A stretch of 64,000 nucleotides of DNA from Guadua angustifolia (GCA_036346375.1 CM070517.1:13743161-13807160); one strand, 5' to 3'. Positions 13,000 to 25,559 are shown, counted from the stretch's first letter. Made by a program: numbers and translations. The notes: generated by a model not told the origin, from the sequence alone.

Positions 13000-15900
13000 T
13001 CAAATGTAAGGTAAAGAGTTTACACATAAAATTTTCGGTCGATCTATGTTCCACGAGCCAGAAAGCTCTTCGCCATCGGCATCGCTAGCTTTGTAAGCCC
13101 TCGCGGCGATCTGCTGAAACGACTTCTATAGGGGCCTCCCACCGTGGGGACAACTTGTTGGTGCCGGACGAGCCTCGAATCCGCCTCGTGGCTAGGTCCC
13201 CAACAAGGAGCTTTTAGGTCGTGACAGCATCGAGACGCATGTCTCGCGAAGAGCTTGCAGTAGTGCATTGATCGTGAGCAAAGGTAACGGCATCTTACTT
13301 CTTCCGCGAGGGTAAGGTCGAGAGACCGCGGTGCTCGAAGTCGACTTGGTCGACTAAGTCGACTCGGCAGAGCTCCGCCGACTCCGGAGGCGTGATTCGC
13401 CAAGATCGAACACGAGCCGAAGGGTGTGGACCGTCGGTTTCGCTTTGTCGGGTAACGACAGACCATAGAACGGTGGGGAGTTCGCCCACCTGTGTCTTGC
13501 CGTGAGCGCTCGAGCTCATTCGCAACTTTTTCGACGCTCGACGACGGTTCGCTGGCGCTGGTTACCGCTTCCGCTGTTCGGGTGAGCCACCGCTTAAGCA
13601 TATTTTGATGCCGAAGTTCTCGCAAAACTCCTCGAACAACTCACCGTAAACCGGGTACCGCTTGTCGCGATAATTTTGTATGGAACTCGCACTGTGACCA
13701 CGCAACGTTTAAAAACGAATCGCCGCCGAAAGCAAAGGATGGTCGAGACCGGTTCGCCGATCCACTTGGTGAAGGTGTCAATGGCCACGTAACAGAACTT
13801 CTTCCCGACCGCTGAGGAAAAGGGCCGAGGATATCCAAATTTCATGTCGAGAAGGGCCAGCGAGCTGGATGGTCCGAGCGCCGAGGCGGTCGGTGCGATT
13901 TCCGTGCATGGAATTGGCATGCGCGCAAGTGCGGACGATATCACAAGCATCTTGAAGGGTCATAACACAATACCCCATGCGAAGGCCTTGCCGACCATCG
14001 CCCTATACGAAGAATGTGCTCCACGAGGCCCGAACGGATGTCGCTAGTAGGTACTACCTCCTCGGAGACGCACCGCGCCAGATGCTTAAACATGTCGCTC
14101 AGAGCTTCCTTCGACGAAGGTGCAGGATAGACTCGCCGGGCGCTTGATCCGCCTCTCTGTAGGGTCGGGTAGGTCGCCTGCCGAAGGAAATCACAGATGG
14201 AATTGGCCCAGAAGGTGTACTGATCGTCACGAGCAAGGCCTCCGCCGAGATCGAGGGGCCGCCAGCCTTTCCAAGATGACGTCGGTGGGACCGCTGCCGG
14301 AGGAGGCGAGCTTGGAGAGGAAATCGGCGCCGAGTTGTCCTTCCCGGGATGTGCTTGAGCTCCATGTTCAAACCACTTCTCCATTTTGCGCGACCTCAAG
14401 AAGATATTTCGCCATCGAGTCCCCCGAGCATTGGTACTCCTTTGTTGTATCGGGTTGACGACGAGCCGAGTCGCCTTCACGACCAACCGGCGACGCCCAA
14501 AGCCTTGCAAGCTCTGAGGCCCGCCAAGAGAGCTTTCAGATCGCCACATTATTGGTCGCCGTGAACTCAAACGAACCACGCATTTCACCGTCGCCGCCGT
14601 GTGAGAATGAGGATGCCACCGAGCGCTGAAGGACCTCGAGCCGCCGAAGAACATAACCCTGCTTTTTCGCCTCGACCTCCTCGGGCGCAGATTATGCGAC
14701 ACTGCCGACCACGGTCGGGCCGAAAGCACCGCGATTTGATGGTCGTTCGAGCGACGACCGACATCAAACGCCGCCAGCTCCATGGCCCACTTGGCTACGC
14801 ACCTCGCCGCCCTGGTTCCGCAAGATGTCCCTAAGCGGAAGTTGCTCGACGCACCACCTTAACGCGCCGAAAATAGTGCCGAGCTATACGGACGCCATGA
14901 GGAGAGCATATGCCTTCTGCGACCAAGTGGTAGTGCCCTTCGCCGCAAGACATCGCCGACATAATAGATGGGTGTCGCCGAGACCCCTGCTCGCCACTAG
15001 GACGATTAATCGACAAGTATGGGCATGGGTCATGAGGTAGAGCAAGAACCTCGCCAGTTGTGGTGTTGTAAGGAGGGGTGGGGACGACAGTATACCTTCA
15101 GCCTGGCGGGACCGGCCGCCCGAGTCCACTCAAGCCCTGCTTGGCTGAGAGTCCGAAGAACGGAGCCCGCCGCCGAGCCTCGAGATGAACTCGCTGAGGC
15201 GCTGCTGCGGCGTGAGGCTCAGACCGCTGATTGAGGTCGGGCGCCATCTTCTAGATCGCCGATCTTCTCCGGATTCGCCAACCCCGAGCCCTCGATCATG
15301 TAGCCGAGCACCTTGCCCGACACCGCTACTAACACGCACTTTTCAGATTGAGCTTGATCTCGCGGCTCGCTCGTGTTCGCAAGGTTTCTCGAGGTCGCGA
15401 ACGGGTCACCCCGTGAGGGGCTCTTGACGATGATGTCGCCCACGAGACCTCAAGGTTTCGCCTCGATCCGGGTTTGAATGTCTTGGTCATCAGCGCTGAA
15501 ATGTGGCCCCGTGATTGCGGCACTCAAACGACATGGTCAGATAGCAATAGGTGCCAAACGGCGTGATGAAGGAAGTCTTGTTTCGCCATCGACCGCCACC
15601 TTGATCTCGGTGGTACCCCGAGTAGGCATCCAAGAAGCTCAACATCCGGCGCTTTTGCGGAGTCGACGATCCGTCGATGGTGGAAGCGGAAGTAATCCTT
15701 CTGCAAGCCGAAGTTCAACCCCGTATGGTCGCATTTATTATCTCCACTTTCCTCCCTTCTTCTCCACGATGACCGGTTGGCTACCACTGAGTAATTAACC
15801 TCACGATGAAGCCGCCTCGGAGCTTGTCAAGATTCTCTTGATGACCGCGACCTTCTCCGGGAGAAGCGACGCAGTCGCAGCGCAATGCCGAGAGCCGGTC

Positions 15901-17512
15901 TCACTCGCAACTTGTGCTCGATCACCTCTCTCGAACGCCGCATGTCCGCGGTTCCTGCTTAATATACCCTTGTTGGCGCTGAACGAGGTGACGAGCCCAG
16001 TTCTATTTGGAACTCACGGCTACGAGACGGATGCACTTGGTTGGGTCGCCTCGAGTGGCACGGCTTCGGCACGCCTCAATGGCCGATTGCCGCCTTTCCG
16101 TATGCGCGCTTGCCGCCCGACCGCTAGCAAGATATTCGCAAGGGCCAAGGCCTTGGTCTCACACCCATGTGCCGCTTCGTCTTCGCCTTACCTGATGATG
16201 CTCGCCAGTACCATACAACGATGGCTATAATGGTTGGCCGCCATAAACTTGACCAAGGCAGCCGCCCGAGAATGGCTAGGCTGTGAGATCACCTCGACCA
16301 CCTCAAGGTGACCAAATGGCGAAGTTGTCCGAGTCACCGGGTCACGGCAAGACCACCTCGCCCTGTGGGGATGGTCGAGCTCCCAAGAACAATCCCGAAG
16401 AAGGGTATGGCGACGCCTTGACCTTCGACCGGGAATCTACATCCCGCCGAAAGTGCTCCCACCCGCAGCAAGTTTAGAGAGCTGCCGCCGACCATGACGC
16501 GCCTCGACCGCAGTATTGCCGATGGTCTGGTCACGACCAAGGCGGTCTTTAGGTCTCGAGCCATACCTGGAGGGCGCTCCTCCGAGAGAGAAGGTGATAG
16601 GCCCCCTACCACTTGGCAGGTCGCTTTGTGGGCCTTCCAAAGGCTTGGTAGATGGTTCGCAAGGCGGCTTTGACTCAAGGCCGATCGGTAAGCCGACGAG
16701 CCGCCAAAGATGACATCGATCCTGCTCGCCCGCTGAACTCCAAATCAAGGTCGCTGTGTTCGCCGGGCTGCTCACCCTCGCTTGCCTCGTCGTCATCCTT
16801 CGGGAGCACAGCATCTCTCCCCGCCCATCATAGAAGGCGCCCAGCCTTGCTCGCCAAGCCCCGCAGTTCAGCAGGTCGTGGCTTCACGCCTCTATGAAAC
16901 AGTAACTTTGCTTCATATATCCCGAAGCCTCGCCGCGGCCCGGCACGGCCCACGGCCTCGTGTCGGGTCTCTGGCTGGGTTGGTTCTCGGCTCGACAAGG
17001 TCGAGGCCGACCTTGGCGGGTTTGGAGCCCTCACGAGCCCGGCCTTGACCTGAGACTCGCGGCATATCCGCCGACATTTACCACTACATGCGCACCGCCG
17101 CCTGGCTTGGCCACGCTTCCGCTTTCTTAGCGTAGAAAGCGTGGTCGCGACTCGAATTGACTCGCCGCTTTTGTTTGGTTTAGACCAAGCTACCTTGGTC
17201 GTAGTCGCGCTGGCCGCCGTCATGTTCCGCTGGCCCGCGATATCGCTTCCGCCATGCGAAAAGTTTGTCGACGCCGAGCCTCGAGGTGATCTCCGTGTCT
17301 TCGCGAGGCATCGTGGCGACACCGAACTTGAATGCCTTGATGACGGCCGCTTATGTGATGCTCAATCGTGTTCCTATGCGGATAAACCGCCGCGACGAAA
17401 TCACGCATGGCCGTTTCTGCCTCGATGACACGGCCCAGTGTCCTTCCCCCGCCAGAATAACTCAAAGTTGGAGCGAGGGCGCTATGGATTTGGCACTCGT
17501 GACCTGAAGGAA
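13000..17512 (-). pseudogene. gag-pol of a Tat-lineage Ty3/gypsy retrotransposon, heavily broken
   Basis: Read on minus, gag traces appear first (about 17400-16900, with RNTIE, AAVIKAF and DKLFA blocks), then a protease region (VMVGGSSLNLL near 16480, where an Asp is expected before GGSS). Reverse transcriptase lies about 15800-15220 (DIIVKS near 15425, NPEK near 15260). A poorly preserved RNase H region follows, then integrase (MDILGPFP near 13830, VAIDTFTKWI near 13780, GTRFT near 13670) and a C-terminal part ending SWNIDRPKILCVNSLPYI with TGA at 13000-13002. The order and motifs fit the Tat group of plant gypsy elements. Very frequent small indels break the frame throughout, although motifs remain recognisable. 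The 5' end is cut at 17513, where another LTR starts. Confidence 0.75.
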
Positions 17513-18234
17513 TGTAACACCCCAATTTTTGCTTTTCTTGCATTTAAATGGTATTTTGAATTTTTGGCAATTTCTGGAATTTATTTGGATTTATTTTGAA
17601 TTAAACCATTTATCAAATTAATTCAATAATGGAAAAGTTAAAATAAAGTTTTGTTGAAAATATTTTATTTGAGTCACAAATGTCTTAAAATATTTTTGAG
17701 AATTTTTCTAGAATTTTTCTGATATTTTTAATGCCCCAAATAAATTATTTTATTTTTGGGAATTAATTTTATTCTTAAAAGGATTAAAAATCCCGATGAA
17801 CAAGATCGGGCCGAGTATCACCGTGTGTCTGCTCAAAAACCCTTAGCAGGTGGTCAGATCTTCATCCGACGGTCCACGCCGGCCACGCCGCTTACTCAGA
17901 TCCCCGCCGACTCCGCCGCCGCCGCCTCCGTAAGGGCCTTTGCTTCAAGGCCACGGAGGTCGAGGGACTATTTATTGCGCCGCCACCCGTCGCGGATCCT
18001 CACCTCACGCCGCACCCATCCGAGACACTTCACGCCGCCCGAGACGCCGCTCGCCGCACGAGCTCGCCGTCTTCAAGCCGCCCGCCGACTTCTCGAAGCC
18101 GCTCATTGCCGCCGCCACCTCCGCCGCCGCCGTTGGTCCTTGGAGTCCTCACGCTGCCGCCGCTGAGCGCATTCTTCACGCCGGAGGAGCACGGAGCTTG
18201 CCGCCACGCTGCCGTTCTCCGCTCTCCGCCCCCG

Positions 18235-18334
18235 NNNNNNNNNNNNNNNNNNNNNNNNNNNNNNNNNNNNNNNNNNNNNNNNNNNNNNNNNNNNNNNNNN
18301 NNNNNNNNNNNNNNNNNNNNNNNNNNNNNNNNNN
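18235..18334. other. assembly gap, 100 N
   Basis: There are exactly 100 unknown bases, the usual placeholder for a gap of unknown size. Open frames running through it (17940-18653 and its antisense shadows) are artefacts. The link across it should not be assumed. Confidence 0.99.
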
Positions 18335-18530
18335 GACCCGTCGCCAAGTAAGCGATGAACCCCATCTTCTAACCTCCGGCGTTAGATGCAAATCCGGGCA
18401 ATGGAAGACCGCGTCGCTATTCCTTTGTCGCGTGACCGCGACATTACGCGGACCCGCCGTGATCGCACGTGCACTATTCACGAGGCCGGCTGACGGGCCC
18501 ACTTTCGTCGGCCCCGCGCCGCAAGTGCGT

Positions 18531-18632
18531 GTGGCGTCACCGTTAACGTCATCGCGGCGTCACGGTGAGAACGCCTGTCGGCGAGATAAGCAGAATCGTC
18601 TTGGCGTCACGATGGCGTCATCTTGGCGTCGG
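18531..18632 (+). repeat. cluster of GGCGTCA motifs in the split LTR
   Basis: GGCGTC occurs five times and ACGTCA once in about 100 bases. The reverse complement, TGACGCC, contains TGACG, the core of as-1-type sites bound by plant TGA/bZIP factors. The site lies inside the plus-strand LTR, but no TATA box was fixed for it, so a promoter role is only possible. Confidence 0.4.
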
Positions 18633-21600
18633 CCACAGGCCGGTCGAGGCTAGCGTCGGCAAGACCGCGTGTCATTCTGTGGTGGCGACCGTGTCACAGA
18701 TGACATAATAATTAATTTTCGAAAAAAAAATAATTATTTAATTCAGTATATTGATTTTAAATATATTTTGAAACTTCAAATGCTTATAACTTTTGCGTTT
18801 TAACTCGATTTGAGTGATTCCAATTTCTATAAATTTGTAAAATTGTGATCTTTATGTTTATGAATTTTAATTGAATTTTTGAGCACTGTTTGTCTACTGT
18901 TTATTTATTTTATTGTTTTGTGTATACGTTCTGCGCGTGAGCGTTGAAGTGCGAAGGGTTTCGAGGAGAGGTTCGACCCACGGGAGCGGCTCGAGGAGCC
19001 AAAATCGAGTACTTTTGAAGGCAAGTTGTGTTTGATCATGTTGAACCTATCATAGTAAAATTATTCGATTTAATTTATTGCATGCTAATTTAGTAAAATT
19101 GGTTTGAATGAATTTTGGGATTAGTTAAATGCCTAGTTGTTGTATGCCACCTTGTAGGTATATAATTGTAGGCCATGAATCATTTGTCACCCTAGGTTGT
19201 GGATTAATAGTTGGACATTAGTTATTGGCCAACATGGGTTGAGTAGACCGTAAGTAGTATGCTTAGCCACTTGCGTGGAAATTTCATGATTTTGGATTAC
19301 CAAAGTTAATATTGATTTAATGAGATATGGAGCGTGTTTTGTGAGAATGAGACATGTGTTATTGAGTTGATGATGTACGCGTGGTGCAATGGTAAAGAAC
19401 GGGGTGGGAAAATGATTTAGACTAAGGCATGTGGCAAGATTGTTTACGTGGGCCAAGAGTGTGGCCCAGGCGGTATTATGTTTGGTTTTGTTGGTTTTGT
19501 TATGGAGAATCATACTTGGTTAGTCTTGCCTCGGTCAACTAAGGACTTAACCTTGCGAGCATTTGAGGCTGAGTCTTTCATACAACCACAAGTTCCGTAA
19601 ATGGGGCGGGAAATGGTGATGGCCCATGAAATCTATTCTTAGTCTGATCGTGGTGGTGTGGGGCAGGAGGGCTGGTGAGAACTCACATGGCGCAAGAGGG
19701 GGCCACAGGTGTGGTAACAGTCCTCTCGGTGTTAGAAACCTAGCCTTGAGGCGAGTCTTAAGGTTTAAACGGAACTTTGGAAAGGCTTTATTCTGGTTGA
19801 TTTCTTTAGTCGGGACCGAATGTGCAAATCCGGACCCTCTGTGTTCTGCACTAGTCGAGGATCACGCTAGTGCACAGCAGTCTCAACATAGATGAATATC
19901 ACAATCATACACACGGAATAATAAAAGTAACACAATTATAAAATATAAACTATTGAGCGACCTTAAGGTCAACCTTACACATGTGAGGCCTTGGCGGCTT
20001 CAACTCCAAATAAGTAGCAATGAGCGAAGAACGTCGGTGAACCCCTTCAATATACCACAGGGCATCCGACAGGTTCGACTCCTAGATAATCGCCTTCTTG
20101 CGCAGAACTTCTCCTTTTTGAAGACAAAGACTTCTCCTCAGTGGTGATGTTTTGTTAAAGCAAGGGTGAGTACACAACGTACTCAACAAGTCATGCACAG
20201 AATCACGTTCTATTACTACATGCATAGCTTATTCCAAAGGAATGGTGAATGGTTCTTTTGCAATAAAGCAACTTTTCACAAATAATCGTAGTAGATAGAA
20301 AAGCAAAACAAGTAATACCAATAATAAATTTCGCAAACATTCTCAAGTGAAGCATTTCCCATCCTTAACCAAGTTCCATATCACATTATCCACATTCCCA
20401 AACCTCATTTTTATCAAAATCTAACCCTTATTTGTAATCCCAGAGCAATGCTCATCTAGTGAAACACGCTATTGAATAGTTTTACACTCTGCGAGAGGTT
20501 ATACACTTTACCCACAAGATATAATCAACTCACCACGTCGGTAGTGAATCGCCATACAAGAGTATGCACGAATGGCGATCATAACAAAGCCTTTCCAAAG
20601 TTTCATCTAAACTTCGATCTTGCGCTAAGGTTTCAACACTTTGGAGGGTTGGTTACCACACCAGGGCCCCCCTCTTGCGCCATGTGAGTTCTCATTCCGC
20701 TTCTCGGGCCCTCACACCACCACAGCGTACCAAAGAATAGATTTCACAGTTTACTCAACTAGGTCCGTCCCATTAGGAACTTGTGGTTGTATGAAAGACT
20801 TCAGGTCAAAGGCTCGCAAGGTTAAGTCCTTAGTTGACCGAGGCAAGACTAATCAAAAGTTCATCACATCAACATGTCATAATACCAAATCGACCGTCGC
20901 CACTCTTGGCCCAATTGAAACAATCTTGCCACTTGCCTCGGTCTAAATCACTTTCCACCCCAGTCCTTTACCTTGCACCACGTGCTATCATCAACTCAAT
21001 AACACATGTCACATTCTCAAAAACCGTTCCATATCTCATTAAGTCAATATTAACTTTAATTTTCCAAAATCATGACAAATCTCGTGGCGGGGCTAAGCAC
21101 ACTACATACGGTCTAATTAACCCATGTTGGCAAATTATTAATGTCCAACTATTAACCCACAATCTAGGGTGACAAATGAATCATGGCATACAAATAATAG
21201 AGACAAGGTGGCAATAACAAGTAGGTTGATTATCTAATCCCAGTTAATTGAAATCGCTTTATTTCAAACTAGCATGCAATAATTTCAGCGAAATAATTTT
21301 AAAACATGGGATCAATATGGTCAAAGCACAACTTGCTCGCCCTTGCAATTTTATTATTCTTTACTCTTTTATCTTGATCCTTGATACTCGATCTTCAATC
21401 TCCGCTTGCTTGATTCTTAGCTCCTTAGAGCGACTTCCTACAACGCGTCTAACGATAAACAAACACAAATACAACAAAACTCAAAAGGCAAATCAAGTAA
21501 ACTCCAAATTAAGAACGAATAGCATTGGGCTGGCGGCTTAGATGAAATTAGGAACTTGAATGGATTAGGTCGATGATTAGACAAAGAGAAGACGGCTTTG

Positions 21601-22117
21601 GAAAATACACCGAAGAAAAGATTAATAACATTGAAAGAAGGAATAATATCCCAAGAATATTTCTTCCAAGTTATTATCTTGATTGGATAGCCGATGTCAT
21701 ATGGACTCTCGATCTATAGGCCGGGTCCACGAATTACGTTAGTTAAGCCATGAACTAAGCGGATGCTTGAGGTTGACTTTAGTTGATCGAGCAGCACGAT
21801 CAACCAAAAGGAAGATAGTGATAGACTTGGTCTAGCACAAGAATATGTCATATGGCTAATGGTCTATCGACCAAGACCACGAATGAATTCTAGGTTAATG
21901 GCGATTAGATTTCAAGGATAAGACAAGGGCGGGTGGAATCGACATCCACTATGGTTCGATCCGGAGGTTAGTCTTACATCGAGGGCCGAACTTCGGCGGC
22001 GGCAGTGAACTCAACGTGATGGGTTAGATCACAATAAGGCGATAGAAAAGGTAAAGACACCACATTAGGGCTTCCGCTTATGAACCCATGCAATAATGGC
22101 GATACAATGAGCGCAAA

Positions 22118-22205
22118 TCGTTAACGATGGAAGCGTTAACGATGGAGCGCTTAACGACGTTAACGGTGGAGCGTTAACGATGAATATGAGCGTTAACGGC
22201 GAACG
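22118..22205. repeat. CGTTAACG palindrome cluster in the 4.16-kb LTR
   Basis: The 8-base palindrome CGTTAACG occurs five times in about 88 bases, in imperfect units of GATGGAGCGTTAAC. The paired LTR has three intact and several mutated copies at 29605-29690. It lies about 1.1 kb downstream of the TATA site in the direction of transcription. Confidence 0.65.
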
Positions 22206-23246
22206 ATTCAGGATGGATACACTTGCGTAGGTAGGATGGGTAGGGTTGGCTCTGCGATTAAAGTTTATCAAGGATGGCGAACCAAAACGCGAACCGATGC
22301 AAAGGACTAAACCGAAAGACGACGGGTAGATACTAGATTATGGCTTTGACGGCAACCGGGGATCAAATGAACTCCAAGGATGGCCAAAACAGTAGGGTAT
22401 GGACTCTCTGGACAGGTGACATGGTCACGATAATCAAAGATGGTTGGCGGCAAAGACGACGCTAGCGGCAAAGGCGGCTTCCAGGCGAATAAAAAAATTT
22501 CGATAGATGCAACAGCAAAGGAAAGTGAGCACCACGAGAACGCGACACAAACTCAACGGTATAGGCGGATTTGGCGGCGACCCACGGATTGATCACAAAC
22601 TGCCGATGAACGGCTCTCGAGCTAATAGATCAAACGGTCATAACTATTAAAGTACTGCATGAAACCTAACCAAATTTTACAGAGAGCTATCTGGGATCAT
22701 TTGGCACAATATGACGTGAACGGATCTGAGTTTTACCTTCTGGATCAACGGGAACGCAGCGAAGTTTCAGCCATCCGCAACGCAGTCTGATCGGGAAGAT
22801 TGATTTTCTGCGCAAATCCACCAGCAAAACCATGAGTTAGGGTGAGCACCGTGTAGGGGACATCAAGAGGAGTCTACCATAAAATTTCACGGTCAAACTC
22901 GCAAAAACGAGGGAGAACGGGCTCCGGCAAGATTTGATCTTTGGGCGGCCGTAACTTTTGATCCCGTGGATGAAATTGTACCAAATTTGGATGAGAGACA
23001 GAGGGTACCATAGAGCACGCCATGGTGAAGACGGATCTTGAAAAGAGTCGACGAGTTGATGGGGACGCGCCTCAAAGTTCGTCCGACGTCTTGCGCGCGT
23101 TTAGGAGGATGAGGATGGATTTCTAGGGTTTGGGTGAGTTGATCTGAGGTGAGGACGTGTGGAGAGGTCATGGGAGGTCTACTAGAGCTTGGGGTGGCGG
23201 CTAGGTCAAGAAGAATCAAGAAAAACGCAAAAACCGGCCTCACAGG

Positions 23247-23256
23247 CATTTATACG
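23247..23256 (-). promoter_or_regulatory. TATA-like box in the 3' 4.16-kb LTR
   Basis: The minus strand reads CGTATAAATG. The same sequence is at 30729-30738 in the 5' LTR. ACGTGG-containing sites lie 30-150 bases upstream on the minus strand, as in a compact promoter. Confidence 0.45.
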
Positions 23257-23288
23257 AGCAGTTGGCGTGCGCTGCGCAATTCAGGGTG

Positions 23289-23396
23289 ACGTGGCGCATT
23301 CTGGTGCGTCGGATCGGAATCGGAGGGCTGTGGCGGCTTCGGCGACGTGGCTGATCGAGAAGTCGACACGTGGCAGCGCGAGAAGGAGACACGTGG
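23289..23396 (-). promoter_or_regulatory. array of four ACGTGG motifs (G-box/ABRE-like)
   Basis: ACGTGG occurs at about 23289, 23345, 23368 and 23391; the last two are in ACACGTGG contexts with the perfect palindrome CACGTG. ACGTGGC is the core of abscisic-acid response elements bound by bZIP factors (established knowledge). The array is just upstream of the TATA-like box on minus and is conserved in the other LTR at about 30770-30878. Confidence 0.5.
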
Positions 23397-23973
23397 AAAA
23401 CAGAATCCGAATTGAATTAGTTCTAGAAATTCATTTAATTCAAGAAAAATAGAAACATTATCAAGAAAATTCCAGAAAAATTATATGAAATATTTTGAGA
23501 CATTTTGAACTCAAATAAAATATTTTCAATAAAACTTTATATAAGTTTTTCCAAATTTTAATTAATTCCATAAAGGACTTAATTCAAATTAATTCTTTTG
23601 AGGCAATAAAAATACCAGAAAAATCTAGAAAATATTTTGGGACATTTTGAAACTAAAATAAAATATTTTCAGTATAAATTTATTTTCTTTTTTGAAATAT
23701 TTAATTCTTTAAGTAAAAGGCTTAGTTTAAATTAATTAGAATAATTCCAAATAAATTCTAAAAATTCTAAAACAAAAAATAAAAAATCCTAGAAGCACAA
23801 GGAACCCAAATAAAATTGAATTTATTTTAATTGAAGTTTATATTAATCAAATTAAATTGTTTTGACTTTAGAAAATTCCAGCTTAAGCTTTATTGAAGCG
23901 AGAAAACGTAGCGAATTTTTGGAAAATAATCTTCACAAAAGATTTTTGAAAACCAGAATTTTGGGATGTTACA

Positions 23974-25550
23974 AACCTCCCAATGTAATCTCGTCCCGAG
24001 ATTCAAAATTTACTATAGAAATATGATCGAGGAGACTTAGCTCTTGAGACTTCCTCGAACTTCCAAGCAACTACACACTGGACAAGGTTACTTCTGAGCA
24101 AACGCTTGATAACATCCAAAATCTGCAGGCTGCTCTCTGTAATAAAATCCTTTTGCAATTCAACTGACTCCCATAGGGTCTGATTTTCTAACACTAGAAG
24201 GTACTTCTTCTGCTGCGATTCTTGAAAGACATTACAAACCTATGCTGGCATCTCTTGAAACTTCAACGACAAGCATCCTTGCTTTTGCTTTCGTTGATCT
24301 TGGATTTTACGCTTCCGTAGGAACTGAACAATCGTGCATCGGAAGAAAACTTACTTGAAATTCTCTTTGTCTTGAGCGAGACTTGAATAGCATTCGGTTT
24401 GTCTTGCACTATCTTTGTCGACTTGACTCTCGCGTATTGGCTTGAACTCTATTTCAATTGGGTATTCCTTCACATTGGACTCAAGCTTCAACTATTCTTG
24501 ATGTAATGGTATTGGTTTCTTTGGCATACACCATGCGGTAGCTAGAGTAATTCTTCAGAAGATAATTATCTTGTGTAGTTATTAAACATACACAACAACT
24601 ATTCCTTCGGATGTGATGGCGCATCCACCTTCTTGACTCAACCATAATGGAATAGACAGTCCTCCATGTCTCCAACAAACTAAAGTTAACCTGATCACAA
24701 CTTTATCTCAGGAACACTCTAGCTCCTCTTAACTGATTACATCTCTTAACTGATTACATCTCCTGCCATGGACCCAAACTGTCTTGCACATGGGTAACTA
24801 ATTTAACTCCAGACATAAACATCTCGAGCATTGATTTCCAATATGATAAGCTTTATTAGAAACTTGGTCTTAACAATGGACAAATTAACCATTAGTATTC
24901 TGTTACTGGCACTTGCGGCATGGCTTCATCTTGAACTGCTTCACAATTCACTTTCTAGCGCAAGTGTCTCGGTAGGTGGAGGACTAAGGTTTAAGGGGGT
25001 AGGTATAACACCTTTTTTTCTGGGACAACTATTGGCAAAGTATCCGGCTCATTGCATCTGAAACAGCGCTTGACCGACATCTGTTGGCTTCCTCTTGACA
25101 TAGCCTTAATCTTGGTAGGGGTAGAAATTTGAGATTGATGCGATCATGATGATCACTTTCTTCCGAGAGCGATTATTAGCGAGATGTCTGGCTAGCGACA
25201 AGCAAAGCAATTTCTAGACAATAAGCTTCTTCCTTGCGGACTTTTCATCGGGTGGTGTTATGGAAACTCCGACCATCGTATGTAAAGCTGCAATTGAAGG
25301 TGTCGAACAAAGGCTAAGCAAGCAACGAAGCGAGTTGTTGAGGGCACTCCTTACTCGCTATTGCGGTGATCCTTCTTGACGAGCTTTTACGCTTGCGGTT
25401 GTCCTCCAATTCCTTGCACTCATCTTCTAGATCAAGGGTCTTGTTAACCAATTACTCTTGCTTCAATCGACTCTCGGAGCAAGTTGCACCCGTAGTCTTA
25501 TCACTCACTCTTGGGGTTATAAACAACCAAAGAAATTTACGGAATGATCA
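23974..25550 (-). other. 3' interior of the giant-LTR element, no pol recognised
   Basis: Read on minus, this follows gag and ends with a chromovirus-like tail (GAATCTCGGGACGAGATT) and the purine-rich GGGAGGTT beside the 3' LTR. Short minus frames (24003-24194, 24481-24678) give no RT, RNase H or integrase motif. The element therefore looks deleted for most of pol. Confidence 0.5.
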
Positions 25551-25559
25551 TGGCTTCAG

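Larger units (their letters stand above)
17513..19809 (+). repeat. plus-strand gypsy-type LTR, first part (split by a nested element)
   Basis: It starts TGTAACACCCCAATTTTT, the usual start of this chromovirus LTR type, directly after the truncated Tat gag. It continues through AT-rich DNA, a GC-rich part with a 100-base N gap, and a segment (about 19185-19800) that is the reverse complement of parts of the nearby 4.17-kb LTRs. It stops at 19809 where an opposite-strand element begins and resumes at 31455. Together the two parts make an LTR of about 3.0 kb. Confidence 0.75.
19810..23973 (-). repeat. 3' LTR of the nested giant-LTR retrotransposon, about 4.16 kb
   Basis: Almost the entire segment is repeated in direct orientation at 27283-31454. 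The far ends are TCGGGACC (the expected leading TG is altered here) and GGGATGTTACA. The last 570 bases (about 23400-23973) differ from the other copy by only a few small changes, which indicates a fairly recent insertion. On minus it begins TGTAACATCCC. It carries a TATA-like site, four ACGTGG motifs upstream of it and a CGTTAACG cluster. Frames inside (22893-23249 minus, 23189-23452 plus) recur in the other copy because of the duplication and are not evidence of genes. Confidence 0.85.

Noticed and set aside
17940..18653. 237-codon plus-strand frame
   Set aside because: It runs through 100 unknown bases, so its openness is an artefact of the N gap.
22893..23249. 118-codon minus frame with hydrophobic start, repeated at 30360-30731
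   Set aside because: It recurs only because the LTR is duplicated, and its ATG overlaps the TATA-like box, so it would not be transcribed from that promoter.
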